A stretch of 64,000 nucleotides of DNA from Primulina eburnea (GCF_022965805.1 NC_133105.1:3968001-4032000); one strand, 5' to 3'. Positions 11,263 through 22,760 are shown, counted from the stretch's first letter. Notes: generated by a model from the sequence alone, not told the origin. Program-made: numbers and translations.

Positions 11263-11590
11263 GGGAAGCGGTTTTTGGCGGAGACACAACTTCTCTCAGG
11301 ATCCCTTTTAGATTTAGATAATAAATAACAAGGGTTTGCAATATCGGTATCGGAACGGTGGCTCCGGTGCAGGGCAATCAACCCGGAACAAAAGCTGCTA
11401 CGGACCGGCGACTCCCGGAGATATTTTGTTTCGGAACAGATCGGTATTGAATCTTGCAGCTTCTGTAAGCGTCGACAAGGACAAACAACATGACAGCAAT
11501 CTCGGCAAGGGGAAGAAGAACCGTAACTTCAGAGACGGCTTCCGTTCACCTATATTTTACGAACAATGGGCCTATAAATTGAGGCCCGTT

Positions 11591-11600
<10 letters not shown>
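11263..11600 (-). promoter_or_regulatory. 5' flank / probable promoter of F-box A
   Basis: About 335 bp, GC-richer than its surroundings and highly conserved in front of all three F-box genes. On the gene strand it contains an ATAGGCCCATTG site; GGCCCA is the plant site II (TCP-binding) core. A second GGGCC lies 14 bp away and an AATTTATAGG TATA-like element between them (about 11560-11590). A small upstream ORF lies at 11491-11378. The TSS is not known. Confidence 0.5.
11378..11491 (-). CDS. Possible upstream ORF in the F-box A leader
   Basis: The gene strand has ATG at 11491-11489 and TGA at 11380-11378: 37 codons, starting MLFVLVDAYR, ending 115 bases before the F-box ATG. In copy B the same ATG opens only 11 codons (40777-40742). 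In copy C the ATG is ACG and the uORF is absent. If transcribed it could lower F-box translation. It may equally be chance; there is no proof of a long leader. Confidence 0.25.
   Translation of the reverse strand: MLFVLVDAYRSCKIQYRSVPKQNISGSRRSVAAFVPG

Positions 11601-11630
<30 letters not shown>
11592..11630. repeat. (TA)n microsatellite
   Basis: About 17 TA units directly upstream of the F-box A flank. Equivalent tracts of different length lie at 16450-16490, 22502-22533, 31270-31293, 40879-40921 and 62913-62936. Confidence 0.9.
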
Positions 11631-11633
<3 letters not shown>

Positions 11634-12860
11634 TAATATAATAATAATTTCGATAAATTAAACCGATTAAATAAGGATAAATTGTCCATAAAATACCAAC
11701 AAAACAAATTGATTCGTATCAACGTTTAAGATTTGATTCAATCCTAGTATACTTTTTATTATTATTATTTTTTGATGTACTTATCGTTTCGGATAACAAA
11801 CATAATCTATATTATTTATAATATTTTATACTATATTATTAAATGTGAGGTCATGATAATAACTATAGAGAGGACACCAATTTTTTTTCTCAATTTTACC
11901 TTTATATGATAATAATATTACACTTTTGTTTTTCTGTTTTTATTTTTATTTCAACACATACTTTTATTTTTATTTATTTTTATTTCAACAATTCAAATAA
12001 CAATTTAGTCCCTCTATAATTTGTCCAATTTTATTTTAGTTAGTCCATCAATAGTGATAAAAAAAAGTATACACACAAACATCGCGTGTGCATAGTAATT
12101 AGTTCTAAGTAAAGGAGACGCGTCCATTAATCTCATGTGCTAATAAATAGACTAAACATAAATTTTATGATATGGCATATGTCCAAAAATTTCATATGGA
12201 ATATTTTATTTTATTTTTATTTTTGTTAAAATTGATAATATCAATTTAATATTTTATCTTTCTAGATTATAAAATTTTGTTTGATTTATTTTTAAATGAT
12301 AATATCTTGTTTGAATTATTTATAGATATTATATGTTTTGTTTTTAATATGATTTTTTCTCAAAATTTTTATCATTGTTTAAAATAATTTTATCCCTAAT
12401 GAAATTCTTTTTTTTTATATTTTCTAGAACTCTTTTATGGAATTATAGGTCAAGCATTGGGTATAAAATGTAAAGCCTTACAACCGTGGTGAGAGTCTTC
12501 TCGGGTTAGGTCGGCAGAGGAGTTATTGTATAGAAGAAAAATACGAGAGCCGAGCCTATTTTGACGAATAAGCTTTTGTGTGATCAGTTGATCACTTTTT
12601 GCAACCGCCGAAATTTTTTGTGTGATCGGTTGATCATTTTGTGTAGTTGCCGGAGTTCTTGAGTGTTGACAACACCAGAGCACAACACGAACTTCTGATA
12701 CACACATTATAATTTATTTTATGTCCATTTATAATCAAGACCTCTTCAAATTTCAACATTGTACATTCTGTTAATGTGGTTGGCTTGAGACTTGAGTTAC
12801 TATGGATTGTCGGATGGAAATGAAGGCAACTTTTATAATAATTTCTATTCTTGCAGTTTT
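11631..12860. repeat. Dispersed F-box-upstream repeat (R1), copy A
   Basis: No gene. This upstream block recurs at 16490-18592, 36850-37570, 40920-42000 and 52400-53200, and around 30140-31640 and 61780-63280. Its middle (about 12440-12720) contains GTGTGATCAGTTGATCAC/GTGTGATCGGTTGATCA repeats and a TATAAAATGTAAAGCC motif, perhaps an old LTR fragment. It preserves the empty target sites of several insertions seen in the paralogues (12303-12311, 12338-12346, 12379-12387 and about 11729). Confidence 0.6.
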
Positions 12861-12988
12861 TTTAATCAGATATATGTGAAATAGAGTAAGAAACTTTTAA
12901 TATGACTTTTCGTGTGACAACAAAATATGAAAATCAATTCACATTTTTTGCATGCTAGGGGGTGTCAAAAATTAACTCAACCCGACAT

Positions 12989-14540
12989 GAGAAGTGCAGT
13001 TGTCTCATGCATCGGCAAACGTCTTGTCAATGCCGCCATCATTTAATGTAAGGAAAAATAAAACTTTTTTACAATTATATTTTATTACTTTATATTGTGA
13101 GTCAATGAATTTTATAATTGTGCTCCAGCATCATTGAGTTAAATTATAATTGATTAAATCCAAAATTGAGTGTCTATATATAAAAAATATAATATTTGAC
13201 TAGATTTTTTAATGATGATACAAACATTTACAGATTAAAACCCATTCTATTGATTTTTATTATTCTAGTAATTATTCAATAAAATACGATGTATTATATA
13301 TTTGTGTTGTTTTGCACTTTATCTCAAAAGTAAGACATGTATTCCTGTTGGTTTTCGCCTTCTACATGTACATAATTTTGGTATGCAATTTGTAAAATTA
13401 TTACAGTTTTGGTCACATTCTCTATTTTTATTCAATTTTCATCCTTTTTCACATAGTACATATTATCTTGTCTTCTGATATAAGATACGTTAACAATATT
13501 TGATATCACATCATCATTTTCTAATATCACGTCATCTTTTTCAGTGCCACATTAAATATGATGAAAAAGGAGGCTAGAGTTGAAAAACATCATGATCAAA
13601 AAGTATAATTTTCTCATTGTTTATTAATATTTTTTCATAGATAATGTTGTATTATAAATCAATATTATTTTTTGTCATGACTTTTATTAAGTGATAGTAT
13701 GAATTCGTAATATATATGAATAAAAGTTTTTCAAAAACATTAATTATTTAAGATTTTATTTATAAAAATATTAGTATTATTCCAGATGGCTCTTCCACCC
13801 GGTCAATATCCACATACATGTTAAAATAATTATTAATTATATAAGCAGTCTACTCCCGAAGCTGATTATAACTATATATATATATATATATATGTTGTTA
13901 ATGAACAATGAAAGCCAAATGAAAAGACTTAATTTTCATCTTTGATAACCCATTGACATAAAATTAAAGTTAATTGTTACATTTATGGTATATCATGCTC
14001 CAGTTTTTTTTACAAAAAAATTATAAAAAGCTTTTAAAAATTGTTTTAAGAATAAATATGTGTTTGTAAAACTATTTTATAAAAACATTTTTAAAGTTAA
14101 AATGTTTAAAAATTCTGAAAAAAGCACATCTCAACTATTATTTAAAAAATTGTGTTTGGAGAAAATAATTTTTACTTATAAAACACCAAATACGTTTTCG
14201 AATTAACCTTTTCATTATATCCAATTAACGTTTTCGAATCCAAATCATTTAATATATGCGGAGTATAGTAAACTGGTGAATAGACTATACCTTGTAGCAA
14301 GACAAGCTATAAATACATACACACAGTTCCCGAAAATTTCTTGATCATTCATGCACGCATGCAATTATATATTAATTAAATAATGATGGCAGACAGATGA
14401 AAAGACTACTTTTCAGCTATAAATATTATATATGATTTAAAAGCTGCCCTTTTATTATTATTTTTTTCCTCACATTAAATGATGGCAGCATTGACAAGAC
14501 GTTTGCCGATGCATGAAACAGTTCGGCCACTGAACTTCTC
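12989..14540. repeat. Foldback element, copy A
   Basis: Inverted arms at 12989-13053 and 14468-14540 share GGCAAACGTCTTGTCAATG and flank a 1.4-kb AT-rich loop without genes, including a (TA)n at about 13877. Copies: B 31628-32280 (short loop), C 50523-52310, and 63271-63923. It always lies 3' of the exonuclease-like gene. Its class is unclear; no convincing target duplication was seen. Confidence 0.55.
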
Positions 14541-15135
14541 GTGGTCATACACTACGGCTTATATATATTGCTATAGTAGTTTTTTTTTTATTCGTTGATG
14601 AATATCCAAATGGAAATCAAAATTTTCTATATTAATAAAGCTTCTACGTACTGAAAAGCTGGAGTTATTATTATTTTTTCATAATCTAATTAGGACTTTC
14701 AAACATGAAGAATTTTGCTAGAAACCAGATTCGTGAAAAATTTCTGATACGAATCTTTTTCACAAAATAATTATTTTTTAAAAATTTCTGATCAAATGAC
14801 ATGTTTAAAAAATCAAAATAATTAAACCATATTTCTTGGAGACATCCGAAACCAATCCAGAAGTGAACCCACCCCATTTATATATGTTATCCGATTCTTG
14901 AATTTCACATGCTATAAATTCCAAACGAACACCAAAGAAAGTTTCAGTTTTGTATTCATGAAGAAAGATTTCTCAAGAGTGTTCTTTTGACAAAAGTTCT
15001 GTAAAACGGTAATATCGTAAGAGAACAAGACACTTGCAAGCTATCAGAAAATGTACCTAATTCTTCAAAAAAAGAAAAGAAAATGTACCGAAAATGTACC
15101 TAATCCTTCAAAAAAAAAAAAAAAAGAAAATGTAC
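14541..15135. other. Intergenic, 3' of exo-like A; keeps the copia empty site
   Basis: AT-rich, no gene. Around 14838 the sequence ATATTTCTTGGAGACATC is the uninterrupted counterpart of the site where the intact copia element sits in unit C (45389/50224). An A-rich stretch at 15065-15130 repeats AAAATGTACCTAAT. Confidence 0.6.
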
Positions 15136-15708
15136 CTAATCATGCATGTAGACCATCTGCATAACCAAACGTGTCACGAATGCATCAAGTGTTGCGAACA
15201 ACACTTGACGCCTCCCCAGCCCTATTTTCGACCAACGGCTTCTTCTTATCTTTTTGGGAACATGATACCTAATCTGCAGAATACGCCAAGCCAAGGCCTG
15301 TATTGTCCCGTTTCTGATCTGTGGGTGAACCCAGTTGCGTAATTCAACGGGATTAGCAATATGTAGATTATATCTTCCTAACAACCTCTGCCTTGTTTTT
15401 TCCATCGAAACCCCAACTACTGTGTAGTTGGGGTTTCCCAACAAATTACGCAGAGATGGGGGGATTTCTTCATTGTCATGGCAAGTTTGATAGATGAGAC
15501 AGCTGTTGTTAATGCAGACCTGTAGCAGTGATAAACCGAGACCATGCCGGAAGGGTTTAGTAGCCACTACAATCGGAGATTGACGGGGTAGGTTATTCGC
15601 CACCCAAGAATCTACCACAAAATCCTGGTGAGTGACCCGCGACATCACATGATGGCCGTAGAATTCAACCAGATAGAGATCAAGTTCCTCCACGTACACG
15701 ATTGCCAT
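15136..15708 (-). CDS. WRN-like 3'-5' exonuclease-fold protein, copy A (probably inactive)
   Basis: A single-exon protein of 190 residues, the usual length of plant Werner-exonuclease-like proteins. Family-like features: a strand-rich N-terminus with a VTH...VDSWV segment (about 24-36); GLSLLQVCINNSCLIYQ (about 58-74), matching the family's TLQLC...CLIFQ region; IPPSLRNLLGNPNYTVVGV (about 82-100); NPVELRNW (about 119-126); and RRQVLFATLDAF near 165-176. In active DEDDy enzymes motif I has D-x-E, motif II a D after VGV, and motif III Y-x3-D. Here motif I reads VVATKPFRH and motif II VGVSMEKT, and the Tyr is Phe; only the last Asp stays. It may still bind nucleic acid or a partner. TATA box TATAAAAAGG lies at 15802-15793. 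It is co-oriented with F-box A, 4.7 kb away. Confidence 0.8.
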   Translation of the reverse strand: MAIVYVEELDLYLVEFYGHHVMSRVTHQDFVVDSWVANNLPRQSPIVVATKPFRHGLGLSLLQVCINNSCLIYQTCHDNEEIPPSLRNLLGNPNYTVVGVSMEKTRQRLLGRYNLHIANPVELRNWVHPQIRNGTIQALAWRILQIRYHVPKKIRRSRWSKIGLGRRQVLFATLDAFVTRLVMQMVYMHD

Positions 15709-15792
15709 TTTTTTGGCTTCTTGGGACGGTTATCGGAGAGTTGAAGAATCAAGAAAAAAGAGTGAAACAATGGAGAGAAAAGCAGCTTTTTT

Positions 15793-15802
15793 CCTTTTTA
15801 TA
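15793..15802 (-). promoter_or_regulatory. TATA box of exo-like A
   Basis: TATAAAAAGG on the gene strand, 85-94 bases upstream of the ATG, with a C/T-rich leader between. Copy B keeps the same box at 33659-33650. Confidence 0.6.
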
Positions 15803-15929
15803 ACTATTTTTAATTAAATATAATAAATAGGCTTACATGTAGCATAATAAATAAATAAATATATGATATATCTAGTGTGATGAGCACAAGAAAGAACTCG
15901 TGGTCGAACACAACTCGACTTGACGAAAA

Positions 15930-16415
15930 ACCTAGTATTTTTAAATCAAATAAACATATACCACGGAGTAAAATTTTTGAAATTAAAAACAATATTTTTT
16001 AATCAAACAAACATATATTAAAAATAATATGTTTGTGGAGAAAACTATATTTTTGATATAAAAAGTAACAATTTCATTCAAATATCCATATATTATAAGT
16101 TAATACTTTTAATATAAGAGTATTATTTTTGTAGTGAAAACTAATAATTTTGTTTGTATAATGTAACACTTTCGCATCAAAATAAGCCTATACTATAAAG
16201 TATCAATTTTTTATATAAAAATTAATATGTTCAATGTAAAAATTAATATTTTTGACATAAATATTAATGTTTTAATAGAGATGTCAATTTGGGGGGGTCA
16301 AATGAGTTCGGTTCGGGTTGACACGTGATAGTAGTAAAAATTGTTCAACCCGAACTCGACTCAACCCCGAACAGGGATTTTAATTTTTTTTAAAAAATAA
16401 TTAAACAAAATTAAA
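15930..16415. repeat. AT-rich tract and truncated hAT-like element
   Basis: An AT-rich degenerate tract runs to about 16276. From TAGAGATGTCAATTTGG (16277) the hAT-like element begins and breaks off at 16415, where R1-type sequence AACAATGGGCC starts. GGGTTGACACGTG near 16311 is the unoccupied site of the nested MITE present at 6593-7047. Confidence 0.6.
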
Positions 16416-16447
16416 ACGAACAATGGGCCTATAAATTGAGGCCCGTT

Positions 16448-16493
<46 letters not shown>

Positions 16494-16600
16494 ATAATTT
16501 CGATAAATTAAACGATTGAATAAGGATAAATCGTCCATAAATTACTAACAAAACAAATTGATTCGTATCAACGTTTAAGATTTGATTCAATCCTAGTTAC

Positions 16601-16639
<39 letters not shown>

Positions 16640-17035
16640 GATACTAATATTACACTTTTGTTTTTTTTTTTAATTTCAACACATACTTTTATTTTTAAAT
16701 TTTTTTTTTTCAAAAATTAAAATAACAATTTAGTATTTTAGTCTCTCCATAATTTGTCAAATTTCACTTTAGTCAATCAATAATAATAAAAAAGATTATA
16801 CATACAAACATCGCGTGTGTATAGTATCTAGTTCTAAGTAAAGGAGACGCGTCCATTAATCTCATGTCCTAATAAATATACTAAATATAAATTTTATGAT
16901 ATGGCATATGTCCAAAAATCTCATATGAAATATTTTATTTTATTTTTATTTTTGTTAAAATTGATAATATCAAGATTTTGTCTTTCTAGATTATAAAATC
17001 TTGTTTGATTTATTTTTAAATGATAATATCTTGTT

Positions 17036-17216
17036 GAGTGAGTCTCATGTGAGACCGTCTCACGGATAATAATTCGTGAGACGGGTCAATCCTACCCATA
17101 TTCACAATAAAAGTAATACTCTTAGCATAAAAAGTAATATCTTTTCATGGGTGACCCAAATAAAAGATCCGTCTCACAAATACGACTCGTGAGACCGTCT
17201 CACACAAGTTTTTGCC
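17036..17216. mobile_element. Mutator-like MITE, copy 1 of 3
   Basis: A 181-bp element, GAGTGAGTCTC... to ...AGTTTTTGCC, with subterminal palindromes GTGAGACCGTCTCACGG at equal distance from both ends. Flanking 9-mers TATCTTGTT / TATTTTGTT; the empty paralogous site is at 12303-12311. Confidence 0.85.
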
Positions 17217-17260
17217 TATTTTGTTTGAATTATTTATAGATAATATATGTTTTGTTTTTA

Positions 17261-17442
17261 GAGTGAGTCTCATGAGAGACCGTCTCACGGATCATAATCT
17301 GTGAGACGGGTCAACCCTACCCATATTCACAATAAAAAGTAATACTCTTAGCATAAAAAGTGATACTTTTTCATGGGTGACCCAAATAAAAGATCCGTCT
17401 CACAAATAATACCCGTGAGACCGTCTCACACAAGTTTTTGCC
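17261..17442. mobile_element. Mutator-like MITE, copy 2 of 3
   Basis: 182 bp, same ends as the previous copy. Perfect 9-bp target duplication TTGTTTTTA (17252-17260 / 17443-17451); empty site at 12338-12346. A 9-bp duplication points to the Mutator superfamily. Confidence 0.88.
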
Positions 17443-17492
17443 TTGTTTTTAATATGATTTTTTCTCAAAATTTTTATCATTGTTTAAAATAT

Positions 17493-17674
17493 GAGTAGCT
17501 CTCATGTGAGACCGTCTCACGGATCTTAATCTGTGAGACGGGTCAATCTTACCCATATTCACCATAAAAAGTAATACCCTTAGCATAAAAAATAATACTT
17601 TTTCATGGATTACCCAAATATAGATCCGTCTCACAAAATATGACCCGTGAGACCGTCTCACACAAGTTTTTGCC
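17493..17674. mobile_element. Mutator-like MITE, copy 3 of 3
   Basis: 182 bp, beginning GAGTAGCTCTC. Flanking 9-mers TTAAAATAT / TTAAAATAA; empty site at 12379-12387. Confidence 0.85.
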
Positions 17675-19194
17675 TTAAAATAATTTTATCTCTAATGAAA
17701 GTCTTTTTTTTTTTGTATTTTCTAGAACTCTTTTATGGAATTCTATATTTTTTAGAACTTTTTTATGGAATTATTTGTAGGTCAAGCATTGGGTATAAAA
17801 TGTAAAGCCTTACAACCGTGGTGAGAGTCTTCTCGGGTAACTGCCGAAATACGAGGAGTTATTGTATAGAAAAAAAATACGAGAGCCGAGCTTATTTTGA
17901 CAAATAAGCTTTTGTGTGATCAGTTGATCACTTTGTGCAACTGCCGAAATTTTTTGTGTGATCGGTTGATCATTTTGTGTAGCTGCCGGAGTTCTTTATT
18001 AACACACTCATATTTAAGAGTTGAAGATTTTCGTGTGAAGAGTTTGTGTGATTGATTAACATATTTACTGTGTTGCTGATTGGTGTTGGCAACACTCAAG
18101 AACAGTGACGCAGAATGTTGATCGAAGAGTGTTATTTCGTTTGGTTTTAAACATCATGCATTTCGGTTTATGGATCGAGTTTTGAGTTTGGTTTATTTTG
18201 ATGCATCTTAATTCTTTGGAATGTCAAAAATTTTAGTTTTGTTATGCACAGTACTATTGTTTTGCTGTAAACGATTTATATATTTTTTCTAGTGAATTTT
18301 TGTCATGAGACATTGTACAAGTGTTTGTACTTGTGCAGAATTTAAATCTGGCCTTTATTTATTAAAAATTTACGTGTGTATTAAATAATAAATTTTCGAT
18401 TCATGTTGTGATCGTCTGTTGACAACATCAGATCACAACACCAACTTCTGATACACGCATTATAATTTATTTCTTATCCATTTATGATCAACAGACCTCT
18501 TCAAATTTCAACAGTGTAGATTCCGTTTATGTGGTTGGCTTGAGACTTGAGTTACTATGGATTGTCGGATGGAAATGAAGGCACCTTTTAATAGCTTTTG
18601 TGGTGTCAAACGACAGGTTATAGCTTGTTTTTGTGCTCTTATTTTCTTTTAAAGAAGATGACATATCCAGCTTTGCTTAAAAGTTTCGTAGCCCACGAAA
18701 CCATGTAATATTAAGATTAGCATTTTGGTCTACTTGGTCTAATAAAATACCAGCGATGCCGCGACAAAGAAAAGACAATGTATAGAAACCAACAGGATTA
18801 AGAACCGCGCATTCTACAAGAAAAAAACTGGCAGATGGTTGCGCGCTTGCAGGATAAACGCGCGCATCCCTTCCAAAAAAAACCCTGAGGACCGTGCAGC
18901 AGCACACCACAAAAAGCCACCAAATACAGATGTAGGCACACCATTGCGCACTATATCCACGGACTAACGCCCTTTTTTACATGTCACACACAGAACTATA
19001 TGCGCACCAACATAACCAAGGTGCGCATATGCACGCTCACTGCCCCCATATTTTTACAGATTTATCCTCGCATTAACGCATTAAAAAAGCACAACAGCGC
19101 ACATCCTCTTCTGGAAAAAAAAAACATTTTCCCTCTCGTTCTCACAAAAAAGCTCTCTTTTTATAATATACCCTTCTCTCCTTCCCTTCAGCAG

Positions 19195-19359
19195 ATGCCA
19201 TTAAAATCCCATATATCCGCTAACCCTACAGTTGAGCAAGACCCATTCAAGGAGCCCAAACACCAACCGCTCCACACATCCTTTGAGATTCCCGTATGCA
19301 ATACCGCCTACCGGAACTTCAGCTTCGTTGCCCGCCTCCTTCCAGTAACATTTTCTAAA
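19195..19359 (+). CDS. Possible first exon of an unidentified gene or captured gene fragment
   Basis: TATAATATA near 19162 and a C/T-rich leader precede ATG 19195. The 55-codon frame starts MPLKSHISAN and ends in AAA before a GTAAAC donor at 19360. An acceptor TTTAG at 19714-19718 could join a short continuation to a stop near 19797. I do not recognise the product. Reading through the donor gives only two more codons. It could be chance or a fragment carried by a Helitron. Confidence 0.2.
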
Positions 19360-20559
19360 GTAAACTAATCTTCTTTGCAATTTTATACACAAGATTTATT
19401 GGTTTATGCAATATAATGTCTTATAAATTTTGGGCCTAAATGTTGCTATTCCTTGAATATATTTACTAAGAATTATGCCTCTTAAAAAAATCCAAGAGAA
19501 ATGCTTTGTCCTCATCTCATAGCTATGATAATCACAAATTTTGGAAGGCGGAAGCTCTTTAGGGGATTTAAAAAGCTTTGACTCCTACTTACGTGTGATT
19601 CTTACCAAGCCCATGGGTTGTAATAATTTTTATTACTTGTCCATACGTTATTTGAAATTCCATGTATTAGTGTGTTAATTATTTATGCACGTTACTTCTT
19701 GTTTGTCCTTACATTTAGGTCATTAGAAGACAAATGTACATCCTTTGCAAATCTAAAACCAGATTTCCGCAACTGGTTTGTCAAAGTGTTGGTCTCTGAA
19801 AAAACTATGAGCCGTTTTCTAAATTAAAACATCTAAGTTACTTGTATTGAGGTGGCTACAAATAATCATACCATGTGTCATAACCCATTTATGTCTCACC
19901 TCTCTCTATATAATATATATAAGGTTATCTACCCTCTACTATTTTACAATTACTTGTTTTAACAATTGAATACTTTTCTTTTAATATCTAAACAAACCGT
20001 TCCTAAAACAAATCCAATAATCAGTACTGTGATTGTATAGACTGCACCCAATGTTACAACTCTCTATTTCAAAAAGAAGTCGAAGAAATAATAAAAAGAT
20101 TTTACTCAAATACGGTATGGACCATCATCTTACGAAGAGCACTTACCATGGAATCAAAGCTTTCTCTTCTACTAGATTACGCAGCTAATATTGAAAACAG
20201 AGCTAGATAGCAACATTATCCGTCAATTATAATATGTGTTTTAAACATATACTAAAACAGCTATCTTATAGTCTAAATATCGTTTAATTCAAAACATTTA
20301 TATCAACCTGTTAATAATAATAAAAATTATTATACAGAACCGATATGTGCAGAATTTGTCTTTATTTTATTTTTTTACACTGGATCACATTTTTGCTGTT
20401 GCAATACATAAATAACTTTATCTAATATTTTTGGTATATTATTTGTTTCTACCTATTATATCTATTATCGATTATTTCAGGCTATATCTGATTTAACATG
20501 TTATTACTGACCTAGCTAATGGCTAATTTAGTATTTGGTTTCTAATTTTAGTCAATAAA

Positions 20560-20565
<6 letters not shown>

Positions 20566-20637
<72 letters not shown>
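20566..20637. repeat. (TA)n microsatellite
   Basis: About 36 uninterrupted TA units, the longest tract in the window. Confidence 0.95.
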
Positions 20638-22468
20638 CCTTTGAATCATATTAAATACCAAAATATGATATAGCTTTTGCAAATGTATTTTTACTTATGA
20701 CTGCCTACGAACAATAGTTTGTTTTCATTAGTAGAAGATTTTTTTTTAAAATAAAATCTTCACATTTTAACCAGCTGTTTATTTTTAATAAGCTAAAATA
20801 AAACAATGTAATTTTCTAGCTTTTTTATTTATAATAAGTTAAATTTCTGTAATTGAGCACAGTTGATATACTAGAATTTAGCTCAACTTACTATTGGATT
20901 TGTTTTCTTCATGTATAACTCAACAGACAGAAACGAAAAATGAAGCGATCTTGTAATAATAGAAACATAACTAAGCTTTTTGTGTTTTCTAGATATGTGC
21001 TACCTAAATACATTACATAGAATGTATGTAAATTAGTATGTTGTTATAATGTTTAGATTTTATTAATATTTTGATAGTAAGATTCAGTAACTTATAGCTT
21101 GTTTCTTAGCTTTATCAAAAATGTCAATATTCACAAAAACTAAAAATATGATACTTTTGATTTATAAATACATAAAAAATCTTTTAGGTATCTACAAACT
21201 TTTTCCCACACTTCATTATCTAAACTTAAAAACTTTTATTTTTGAAAAATTTAAATATCAAAAGCAATTTTTAAAAATCGAATATATATCTAAAACCTAC
21301 TTATTATTAACCCTATAAATGTTTTTTAAAATTTAAAATTGTTGTATTCACACGGATGTATATAGAATACTCATTTTTTATTTCGTATTAATATATTGAG
21401 TCATATCTATTATATCTGAACACGTACAACCAAAATTTACTTAGGCTTAGCAATAACCTTTGTGTGTGATATTTATATTGATAAACATATTTTATATCTT
21501 ATTTTCTATAAATGTCATTATTCAAACAATATAATTCGTTAATTGTTTCGAAAAAAATGAACATTTAGATACAAAAGAAATTAACTAGATGTATAAATCA
21601 TGTCCATTGCTAAAATTTTAAAAATAATAACTCCCTCGACATATATGAAATATACATGTATTATTCTTATCCAATAGCTATACAAAAACATATGCTTTAA
21701 TTAAATCTTAACAATAACACCATTGATATAATGTCTAAGATAAATAAAATAGAGTACGTTGCTCCTTATCAAACCAATTTCTAGCTTTTGATTCCTAACA
21801 CACAAAAATATCAAAAAATAAAAATAAAAATTTAACTATTATTAGCCGTCTTTCGCCTAAAAAAACAAAACAAGAAAAAAAATTAATATTACTCTGCATA
21901 TTTAACTAATAATTCCATGTTCATTCTTATTACTTAGACGCATTCAGCCTGGTCAATTTCACTACTTTTTAAGCAAGCTTAAATAAAACTTTTAAACATT
22001 CCAACAAGCGTACACAATTTTAACCAAATTAAAGAATATTCTTTTAAACATTTTCGAATATATATATTCCTACATTTCATATATCATTTTACACAATATA
22101 TACTTCATATACATAAACTAAACTCTTACGCTTTTTCATATCTATTATACTATTGTTTTTGCTCCCCATATTTAACATCTATAAATTTTCTTACACAAAT
22201 AAATCAAACTTATTTATTATTTTAAAAACTCATAGTATATATTGTTTCTTATATTATTTTACCAACAAAAATACAACTATTTTAGTTCAGTTTATATCTA
22301 TTTAATTGTCATCCATTTAAAAAAAAAAAGCCCATACAATTACATATATACATATATGAATACATATTTATCGCCTTTAAATTATAAACAAAATGTCTCA
22401 TTTACTGTATACAAAATTGGATAAACACCTAACAAAATTTATCATTTATCACATAAACACTTGGTAAA

Positions 22469-22499
22469 CACCTCAAAAATTTGAGGTGCCTATACCTAG
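22469..22499 (+). other. Helitron-like 3' end: hairpin plus CTAG
   Basis: Inverted 9-mers CACCTCAAA / TTTGAGGTG (22469-22488) with a 2-base loop, 7 bases, then CTAG (22496-22499) followed by T. This matches the Helitron 3' rule (hairpin just before CTRR, inserted 5' of T). Confidence 0.45.
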
Positions 22500-22501
22500 T
22501 G

Positions 22502-22534
<33 letters not shown>

Positions 22535-22760
22535 TTAAACGGGCCTCAATTTATAATCCCATTGTTCGTAAAATATATATGAACGGGAAGCCGTCTCTGT
22601 AGTTACAGCAGTTCTTCTTCAAATTTCAACAGTGTACACTCTGTCTATGTGATTTGGTTGAGAATTGAGTTACGATGGATTGTCGGATGGAAATGATCAG
22701 GCACCTTTTATGATAATTTATATTCTTGCAGTTTTTTTTTTTAATCAGATATATGTGAAA
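22500..22760. pseudogene. Orphan F-box 5' flank joined to R1
   Basis: After a (TA)n(GT)n tract, 22535-22622 matches the F-box 5' flank (AACGGGCCTCAATTTATA ... GCCGTCTCTG). It then jumps at about 22622 to the R1 segment CAAATTTCAACAGTGTACAC; the F-box gene itself is missing. The same joint occurs at 31382 and 63025. Confidence 0.6.

Larger units (their letters stand above)
16416..18592. repeat. Second R1 copy, with three MITE insertions
   Basis: A direct repeat of 11556-12850, more complete: 18000-18425 is retained here but missing there. No gene. It starts with AACAATGGGCCTATAAATTG, then a (TA)n tract (16450-16490), an (ATT)n tract (16603-16636), and three GTGAGAC MITEs. Homology ends at about 18592 after GGAAATGAAGGCACC. 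Confidence 0.65.
18593..22499. other. Block unique in this window, ending in a Helitron-like 3' terminus
   Basis: None of the 3.9 kb has a paralogue here. The first 750 bp are richer in GC with GCGC-containing words (GCGCGCTTGC, GCGCACCAAC), unlike the surroundings. A gene-like 5' end follows at 19195. From about 19800 it is AT-rich with a long (TA)n at 20566-20637 and no convincing ORF. The right border has a hairpin plus CTAG then T. The left Helitron end (TC after A) could not be fixed, so the block may be a Helitron with captured DNA or a composite. Confidence 0.35.

Noticed and set aside
19719..19825. Possible second exon encoding a replication-protein-A or B3-type fragment
   Set aside because: The short frame has no clear motif of either family and the splice phase favours another frame with an early stop.
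20566..20637. Origin or structural element at the long TA tract
   Set aside because: A plain microsatellite; length variation of TA tracts is seen throughout the window.
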